A DNA stretch of 64,000 bases from positions 186,001 through 250,000 of the forward strand of contig CM119269.1 in NCBI GenBank assembly GCA_051294375.1, given 5' to 3'. Positions 57,574 through 64,000 of the stretch are shown here, piece after piece (the first letter of the stretch is position 1; each line of letters opens with the position of its first letter). The notes below the pieces were generated by a model, which worked only from the letters and a program-made list of their open reading frames with translations, was not told the DNA's origin and made no database searches. The position numbers and the translations under genes are program-made. Origin of the DNA: Paraspadella gotoi. Its lineage: Eukaryota; Chaetognatha.

Positions 57574-57689
57574 TGAACCAACTGAACGAGACAATTTCAA
57601 ACTCAACTTTAAATTGAATTACCTCTCTTCAACATTAATTAAATTACAAAACGTGAGAGTTTATTGACCAGATTGAGCTTAATCATTTT

Positions 57690-57976
57690 AGTTGCGGCGC
57701 GAGTACTCGCGGAACAACTCTATCCGTCACTTTTCGGTCGGTCGGTCTGTCCCTCGGTCTGTCCCACTTACGATAAAGCTGCTTATAACTCGCCTATAGT
57801 TGGTTGCTCATTTGTTAAGACAAGAAAAAACCTCAAATCTAAATGACAGCTAGCGCCGCCTACAAAAAATTCTAAAACTATAAAGGATAAAAGACGGAAT
57901 TCCGATGCAGTGCGTGTCATCAATACAAGGGCTAAGAAAGTCACTCTGGCGCAACAAATTGGATGGACCGATCTTG
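57690..57976. mobile_element. HINE-like element, family 2, best copy
   Basis: The left end is a stem-loop containing the perfect palindrome CGCGAGTACTCGCG (57,698-57,711), framed by GTTG and CAAC. Then come CTCTATCCGTCACTTTTCGG and a CGGTCGGT-type tract. The right end is TGGCGCAACAAATT...CTTG, whose GGCGCAAC inverts the left arm. Compared with family 1 the terminal hairpin differs, but the adjoining block (ACTCTAT..TCACTTTTCGGTC) is shared. TCATTTT occurs on both sides. Confidence 0.55.
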
Positions 57977-58111
57977 TCATTTTGAATTTTTTGATTCTTT
58001 GATTTCATACCAATAAATATAATTTAAAAAATTAGAAAAAAGTTTCGTGTAAAACATTTTGCTTCTCTTCCTTTCCATTTTTTTCTATTCTCCTGTCTTG
58101 TCCATCCCCAC

Positions 58112-58145
<34 letters not shown>

Positions 58146-58588
58146 GTCTTCTCTCTCTCTCTCTCGAGATTTCAATGTCCCTTAAACGAGAAAATGTTTC
58201 ATGCCATTTTTCGCTTTTTGCCTTTTAAAGGAAAAAGAAAAAAAAGAAAAGAAAACATTAGCAATACAAAATTAAAAGTTCGGTGGAAAGAGAATACACA
58301 ATTTCCTTGTGTTAAACTTTAAAATAACATGATAGGGAGCGGGTTCTAAAAAAAAAATAAGGCAAGAAATCATTACAATAAAAGTTAAAGATTTTTTACA
58401 TAAAAGTTAAATAACAAAAAACTACTCTGCCATAATAAAATAAATAAGAAACTCTCTCTGGACTAAAAAAAATTAAGTAACGAGATAAATAGGAAAAAAT
58501 AAATAGGAAAAAATAAATAGGAAAAAATATGGGGGTGAAGAAGAAAAAGAAAAGTTTAGAGAAAAGTAAATTAAAAATAGAAACATTT
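57977..58588. other. AT-rich stretch with (CT)n at 58,113-58,163
   Basis: Also AAATAGGAAAAAAT tandem repeats at 58,487-58,530. No gene signal. Confidence 0.5.
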
Positions 58589-58681
58589 AAGTGAAACGAA
58601 ATTTTCGTGAAACAACAATTTAATTTTATTTTGGATAAAAATAAAATTAAATTGTTGTTTCACGAAAATTTCGTTTCACTT
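58589..58681. repeat. Perfect 44-bp-stem hairpin
   Basis: Bases 58,589-58,632 are the exact reverse complement of 58,638-58,681, with a 5-base loop (GGATA). The arm starts AAGTGAAACGAAATTTTCGT. No mismatch is present, so it is either young or under constraint. Confidence 0.9.
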
Positions 58682-58907
58682 GAATCTAAAACAAATAACA
58701 AAAAGAAAGGCTTAACACAATGTCTACTAAAATAGATACAATAATAAATTCATGGAGTACTGAATTACAATATCAAATCTAAATGTTTAATTTACATATT
58801 CTAAATACTTGTGCATATGATTATATTTATGAAAAATTACAAGATTACTTGTTTTACTAAATTGGATTAAATTTAAAAATAAATGTAAAAATTTAATATA
58901 TTTCACT

Positions 58908-58980
58908 ATTATTAGAAGACGTTTGAAAGTTTCTACAACCAATTTTATTGTTGTTCGTTGTAGAAACGTCTTCTAATATT
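58908..58980. repeat. Second hairpin, 22-bp stem with 8-base insertion
   Basis: TATTAGAAGACGTTT-(GAAAGTTT)-CTACAAC on the left pairs with GTTGTAGAAACGTCTTCTAA on the right around an ~18-base loop. As at the first hairpin, GAAAGG.TAA..ACRATGTCT follows, here at 58,998-59,018. Confidence 0.7.
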
Positions 58981-59299
58981 AAATACAGCAACGAAATGAA
59001 AGGATAAGTACGATGTCTGATATATTTCACTATATTTTATATTTAATTATATTCTTTATATAAGTCTATTCTTTTATAATGTAATGGGTAGAGGGATTTT
59101 AGTGTTGTCTTCTGGAAATAGAAGGAGCATCTTTACAACACAAGGTTAAAAGTTATTATTGTTGTTGCGGAACATTTATGTTGCGCACAATCCCTGCCAA
59201 GTTGCTTCGTCTCATCATTTAATTCTTTTTTATGTTTTTGGTTAAAACGAAAAAAAAACTTATTATGAGGAAAAGAAGAATCGATTAAGAGGAATTAGG

Positions 59300-59303
59300 A
59301 CCG

Positions 59304-59343
<40 letters not shown>

Positions 59344-59514
59344 TCTCTCTCTTTTTTTTTTTGCTATTTCTTCTTTGCTCCTCTCTAATCTGTTTCTGCT
59401 CTCAGTTCTCTGTATGCTCTGGTCTCTGCTCTCTTCTTTTGGTCTTTTGCAGCAGTTTCCCTTTTCTCTCAAGTCTTCCAAAATCCTTCGTCTATCACTT
59501 AAGAATCGTGCTAA

Positions 59515-59554
<40 letters not shown>

Positions 59555-59953
59555 CTTCTCTCTCTTCTCTCTTTTCTCAGAAAAAGAAACCCATCCTTCG
59601 AAAGAAAGACGCTCAGAATCGATTTCAAAAAAAGACGAGAGAGATCTCCCGAAGAGGATGAAAAACGGTGGGCGAAAAACTCTCTCTCTCTCTCGCTCTC
59701 TCTTCTCTCTCTCTCTCTCCTCATCTCCCTCTGCCTCCTCTCTTCTCTTCCTCCCCTCTCCTCTCTATTCTTTCTGCCCCAATAGGAAAAGTGTGGACTT
59801 ACCAGACTTTAAGCATCTCACTCTCTAAATTCTCTCTCTCTCTCTCTTCTCTCTCTCCTCTCTTCTCTTGCCTTTCCTTTTTCTCCGAGATAAAATGGCT
59901 GCAAATTTTTTTTTATCCTTAAGACCCTTCTTTTTCAGAAAGAGAGAGAGAGT

Positions 59954-59989
<36 letters not shown>

Positions 59990-60004
59990 AAGAGAAGAGA
60001 GAGA

Positions 60005-60063
<59 letters not shown>
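59300..60063. repeat. Pyrimidine-rich then purine-rich microsatellite tract
   Basis: (CT)n at 59,308-59,350, 59,515-59,580, 59,682-59,735 and 59,830-59,865, then (GA)n 59,940-60,063. Bases 59,578-59,680 are a non-repetitive island whose open frames are not bounded by splice sites. Ser/Leu and Arg/Glu frames on both strands are artefacts. Confidence 0.8.
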
Positions 60064-60064
<1 letters not shown>

Positions 60065-60699
60065 ATTAATTTTTTAATTATTATTTATTTTTTATTTAGG
60101 TAAAATATTGCCCGTCTGTCCGTCACTTGATCATCTCTCCATCCCTCTGCCCGTCAGTCCCTACGTCCGTCTGTCGGATCCACGTCGGCCTTTGCTCCAC
60201 GAATTTTATTTATAGAAAACATTTATAGACATTTAATTTCAAAGGAAAAGAAGAAGGATAATCGATTAAGCGAATCTTTTCTCGGTAAATTGGGAGAAAT
60301 AAATCGAAGTTATGTATCTTTATTTAAATATTAGAATATATAATATATAATTATATATTCAATGCGCAATCCGTCTTGCGTCTTGAATTTTGGGAGGCGA
60401 TATTCGGTTAATGCCTATTTGCCTATTACCAGATTAAAAATAGCAAGAACCTTCAAACTTTTAATCAAGACTCACTTTATTTAATCAAGTCAATTAAGTT
60501 ATAGATCGGAGAAATCTATGCTTGTTGTCAATAGCCCTGTATTTCTATTTCTCGTTGCTGATAACCCTGTACCATCTGACATCCTTGCAACTGAAAAGAA
60601 ATACGAGTTGTATAAACGATATTGGAAAAAAACCGTGGGAGGGGAGAGAGAAAAACTGAGAGAGAATTATGAGAAAGAATTTTAAATATAGAGATAGAA
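60064..60699. other. Gene-free stretch
   Basis: Has a GTCCGTC-rich patch (60,108-60,175) reminiscent of the HINE interior, without recognisable ends. An N gap follows at 60,700-60,826. Confidence 0.45.
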
Positions 60700-60826
60700 N
60701 NNNNNNNNNNNNNNNNNNNNNNNNNNNNNNNNNNNNNNNNNNNNNNNNNNNNNNNNNNNNNNNNNNNNNNNNNNNNNNNNNNNNNNNNNNNNNNNNNNNN
60801 NNNNNNNNNNNNNNNNNNNNNNNNNN
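60700..60826. other. Assembly gap (127 N)
   Basis: Undetermined bases. Confidence 0.99.
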
Positions 60827-60907
60827 GTGGTATAAAGTTAGTTAACTAATGGAGCAATCGTTTGAGCAAAAGAGTAACAAAAGATCATCTTCATTTCAAA
60901 ATCTTTC

Positions 60908-61206
60908 GATCGTCCATCGCGAGTATTCGCCTAGAAACTCTTTTCGGTCGGTCCGTCATAAATGCACATAATTTGCCTATAGTTGGTGGCTCATTTGTTA
61001 AGACGGGAAAAAACCTCAAATCTAAGGGACTGCTAGCCACGCCTTCAGGAATTCCTAAAACTATAAGGAATAAAAGACGGAATTTTGATGCAGTGCATGT
61101 CATAAATACATGGGCGAACAAAGTTTTTTAGTCATGTAATATCATGTCATATCATTTGAACAAAATAAAGTCACTGCGGCGCAACAAATTGAAATTACCG
61201 TTCTTG
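60908..61206. mobile_element. HINE-like element, family 2, second copy
   Basis: Decayed left hairpin (CGCGAGTATTCGCC), then ACTCTTTTCGGTCGGTCCGT and the shared interior GGTGGCTCATTTGTTAAGAC. It ends GCGGCGCAACAAATTGAAAT, ACCGTTCTTG, followed by TTTT. Confidence 0.6.
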
Positions 61207-61309
61207 TTTTATTATCTCTTCCTTTATCTTTCTCACAATTATATTATTTATTGATTTCTTTTCCATTTTACTTCATTCATCCCTCTCCATCATTATATCA
61301 TATTTTTTC

Positions 61310-61376
61310 CCAGATTTAATTTTAGATTTAATCTTAGATTTAATCTTAGATTTAATTTTAGATTTAATCTCATTTT
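61310..61376. repeat. 12-bp minisatellite (AGATTTAATCTT)
   Basis: About five units of AGATTTAATYTT. Confidence 0.85.
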
Positions 61377-61560
61377 TCCTGAAGGAAAACAAAGATACAT
61401 GTGGATCGGAAAATCTGCGGTGAAAATTCGCCTTCGTGACTCTATTCTTTATCTATTCTTTATCTATTCTATTTCTATTTCTATTGTTGTTGTTCATTCC
61501 ATTTTTTTTTCTCTCGTTTTTTTCCCTTACTTTTCTTTCGGCCTTTCTTTTCTTCCCCAG

Positions 61561-61773
61561 CAGAATCAGTAAGAACACTCTCGACGGATAATCTGATGAC
61601 CACTCGATTCAGCCTACTCTTGATTTACAGCGGGTTCCTCAGGGGTCGACCTTGGAACAACCCACAGGCCAGTGGTCACTGCCCACTGCGGCAGGCCACA
61701 GCCAAGTGGGCACACGATTTGGATCTTTGTGAAAGTTTATTTGCTGAGGATCAGGTTTTTCAGCCTCCATAAA
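61561..61773 (+). other. Possible terminal exon, unassigned
   Basis: After a strong acceptor (TTTTCTTCCCCAG at 61,548-61,560) one frame stays open for about 70 codons to TAA at 61,771 and reads, near its end, AKWAHDLDLCESLFAEDQV. However, a second plus-strand frame and part of the minus strand are also open over the same DNA, and no upstream partner exon was identified, so coding status is unproven. Confidence 0.28.
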
Positions 61774-62370
61774 TTTCTCGGGTTACTTCTTTTCTTCTTT
61801 CGGCTCCTCCTCCTCCTCCTCTTCCTCTTCCTCCCTTTCCTCTTAAAACGCCTATTTTTCTCTCACACTTCTTCCCCGTTCGATCTGTTGATTGGTCGTG
61901 CAATGGCAGTTAATTTCCCCAATTTAATATTTTATAAAAGGATTAAATCGTTGTATCATTATATTCTCGCCTTTTCGCGCTAAACAACTCCATGCTTGTC
62001 TTTTAGCTTGCTTCAAAGCTTTTCCTGCTTTCATGGTTGTCCCTATCTTTTTTCTGCGCCTTTGTTTTGCCGCAGTTATGCTGCTCGGCGACCAATCCGG
62101 CTGCTAACTAAATTTAGTATAACTATCATTGTACTTACTTTGTTTATCAACGAAGGAAAACCTCCTTCTGGTAATGGCGGACCATGATAAAGATGATGAT
62201 GATATGAATGATGATAATGATGGCATTATGGATAACTATGATAATGATTATGACGATTGTGATGATGATGCTCATGTCAGTTGCAGTCAGTTGCAGGTTA
62301 GTGTTCGGGGTTTCATTAATTATTTGGTTTAGGATTAGTGTTAGGAATTAGATGTAGCAATTAAAGTTAT
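61774..62370. other. Gene-free stretch with GAT-rich segment
   Basis: CTCCTC repeats at 61,805-61,840 and GATGATAATGAT-type DNA at 62,185-62,275. The Asp-rich frame there is repeat-driven. Confidence 0.45.
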
Positions 62371-62563
62371 TGTCGTCGTCGTCATGGTCGTCCTCGTCTT
62401 CGTCGTCGTCGTCGTCATCGTCGTCATCCCCTAACCACGAATTCCCATAAAGATTATGACCTCCGCAGAGAATCGTGTCTTTGAAAAGAGGGAATTCTGA
62501 CGACGACGATGATAACGACGACGACGACGACGACAACGATAACGACGACGATAACGACGATTA
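62371..62563. repeat. Inverted (GTC)n / (GAC)n arrays forming a large hairpin
   Basis: (GTC)-rich 62,372-62,428 and (GAC)-rich 62,498-62,560 face each other. The spacer also carries GAATTCCC and GGGAATTC as inverted 8-mers just inside the arms. Confidence 0.75.
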
Positions 62564-62655
62564 TACTCTTTTCTACTGATTATAACCACAATAACAATTA
62601 TAACGATGATTAAAAATAAAGGTTTTTGAATGATTATAATGATGATGTTAATATT

Positions 62656-62658
62656 GAT

Positions 62659-62722
<64 letters not shown>

Positions 62723-62732
62723 AATGATGATC
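62656..62732. repeat. (GAT)n trinucleotide repeat
   Basis: About 23 uninterrupted GAT units; a (GAC)n run follows at 62,791-62,813. Confidence 0.95.
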
Positions 62733-62944
62733 GATCTGGATGACAATTGTGCTGATAAAATTGTGAATAAAATGACTCGATAAAAATGTCGACGACGACG
62801 ACGACGACGACGAAAAGGAAGAAAGACTAAGAAGATGATGACGAAGAATAAACTATTAAATCAAACGAACGTGATAATCATAAAATTTCCTTCAAAACGA
62901 CAACAGAATTGACTCGGATAATCGAAGCGAGCGGAAATGGCGAA

Positions 62945-63045
62945 AGGGGCGGCGGCGGCTGGTGCGGCGGCTGCTGCGGTGGCGGCGGCGGTGGCGGTGG
63001 CGGTGGCGGCGGCGGCGGCGGCGGCGGAGGTGACGGCCGCCGCTC
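62945..63045. repeat. GGC-rich CpG island-like repeat
   Basis: GGC/GCG triplets for ~100 bases in an otherwise AT/GA-rich setting. Frames give poly-Gly or poly-Ala. It could be a promoter or 5' UTR island, but no gene was identified downstream. Confidence 0.8.
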
Positions 63046-63139
63046 CGAGATCAGATTTCTCGGAAAAGAGAAAAAGAAAGGAAATCAAAGGAAGAGATCA
63101 TTTTGTTTCCATTCACAGACGAAAATGGCCCATCATGGT

Positions 63140-63247
<108 letters not shown>

Positions 63248-63488
63248 ATGGCCCATTATCGAGAAAAGGGAAAATTCCAGGGGTGAGGACCGAGATAAAA
63301 CGAAGTTTGGTTGAAAGAATAATGAAAGTAATATTAGAGATTAAATGAATGATTAGTTGGATACAAAAAGACTCAAGAAATGGAAGCTTTTGCTATTCGA
63401 AGAAAAAAACTGAGTTTAAGTTTAACAATAAGGTTACTTCGCTTCATTCAGCTCTATCTATACCCCAATCGATAAATCGGCAGCCCAA

Positions 63489-63795
63489 ATTTTCGCGCGG
63501 AACAACTCTATACTTTTCGGTCGGTCTGTCGGTCAGTCGGTCGGTATGTCTGTTCGTCGGTCTGTCCCACTTACGTTAAAAATGTATATAATTTGCCTCT
63601 AGTTAGTTGCTCTTTTGTTAAGACAGAAAAAAACCTGAAACCTAAGGAACTGGAATCGTCGCATTCAGAAAATCCTGTTATGTTATGTCATGTTATGTCA
63701 CGTTATGTCATGTCACGTCACGTCATTTTATGTCATGTCATGTCCCGAGCATAAGGCAGTCAGTGCGGCGCAAGACATTTGAATTACCGTTCTTG
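63489..63795. mobile_element. HINE-like element, family 2, third copy
   Basis: Half hairpin CGCGCGGAACAACTCTATAC, CGGTCGGT tract, TAGTTAGTTGCTCTTTTGTT, an ATGTC/ACGTC pentamer array (63,675-63,747) and the end GCGGCGCAAGACATTTGAAT, ACCGTTCTTG, followed by TTTT. Confidence 0.6.
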
Positions 63796-64000
63796 TTTTA
63801 TTTTATTTTTTATTCTGTTTTGTTCTTTTTTTTCTTTCCAATTGTTTTCATAACTGGTTACACTCAGTGATCTTATATTAAAAAAAAAGTAAAAACAAAA
63901 TTAGACACCATTTTCCGAAAGCGCCTAATTCGTCGGCTTAATAAAAACCCGAATATTTTAGTTTTCTCTCTAACCAAATACCCAGTACCTACTCTAACCC
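63796..64000. other. Window end, nothing recognised
   Basis: AT-rich sequence without gene or repeat signal. Confidence 0.5.

Noticed and set aside
58589-58725. Histone mRNA 3' stem-loop with purine-rich downstream element
   Set aside because: GAAAGG after a hairpin is reminiscent, but the stem is 44 bp instead of 6 bp, the conserved stem sequence is missing and no histone gene precedes it.
59263-60077. Arg/Glu and Ser/Leu frames
   Set aside because: They translate (GA)n and (CT)n microsatellites; similar frames at every such tract in the window were also ignored.
62129-62332. Asp-rich small protein
   Set aside because: The Asp run follows from GAT/GAC repeat DNA, and no splice sites or conserved ends support it.
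63960-64000. Telomere-like CTAACCC at the window end
   Set aside because: Only one CTAACCC and one similar word occur; no tandem array.

Overview
The window looks like draft nuclear DNA of an invertebrate animal. It has spliced genes with GT-AG introns, AT-rich non-coding DNA, very abundant (GA)n/(CT)n microsatellites, tRNA-derived SINE-like repeats, a LINE fragment and rolling-circle (Helentron/HINE-like) elements. No bacterial-type gene, rRNA or CRISPR array is visible. I cannot name the taxon. Most long open frames are low-complexity read-through (Ser/Leu/Phe or Arg/Glu runs) and are not genes.

The assembly is a mosaic of redundant copies of the same loci, probably unmerged haplotypes plus poorly polished long-read fill. 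Equivalences I could align by eye: 1-2,383 with 9,175-11,228; 2,409-7,400 with 20,950-24,340; 13,600-18,555 with 18,581-21,590 and 24,365-29,330; 29,795-31,565 with 34,895-35,575 plus 39,790-41,950; 46,470-47,166 plus 49,913-51,110 with 51,120-52,980. The copies differ by many one-base indels, by array lengths and by whole insertions, so they also show which mobile elements are present or absent at a site. Smaller N gaps lie at 2,384-2,408, 10,954-10,963, 18,556-18,580, 24,340-24,364, 30,401-30,410, 30,751-30,760, 41,838-41,862, 45,826-45,835 and 46,182-46,206.

Two genes can be supported. On the + strand, 11,922-14,189 is a two-exon gene for a small secreted precursor: a signal peptide, an acidic pro-region ending in eight Asp, and an extremely arginine-rich C-terminus. 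This is the layout of a processed cationic host-defence peptide. The second exon occurs three times (13,902, 18,581, about 24,800), and only the 18,581 copy keeps its cationic frame unbroken. On the - strand, 53,499-55,541 (with possible 5' exons up to about 57,000) holds four phase-compatible exons of a LicD/fukutin-type protein. One of its introns is a 46-bp minisatellite that has multiplied the splice acceptor.

The rest is repeats. A Helentron-like family with a 13-bp terminal stem-loop has complete or partial copies at 1,505, 10,378, 18,204, 29,124, 34,895 and 47,167; the last has a matching empty site at 51,835. A second, smaller family with the same architecture lies at 57,690, 60,908 and 63,489. 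There is a SINE fold-back at 8,975-9,607, a long inverted repeat just downstream of the peptide gene, a 64-bp satellite at 45,000-46,505, LTR-like promoter/primer-site segments at 49,918 and 51,842, and a possible TTAA-type DNA transposon holding a nested LTR-like remnant at 35,215-39,830.
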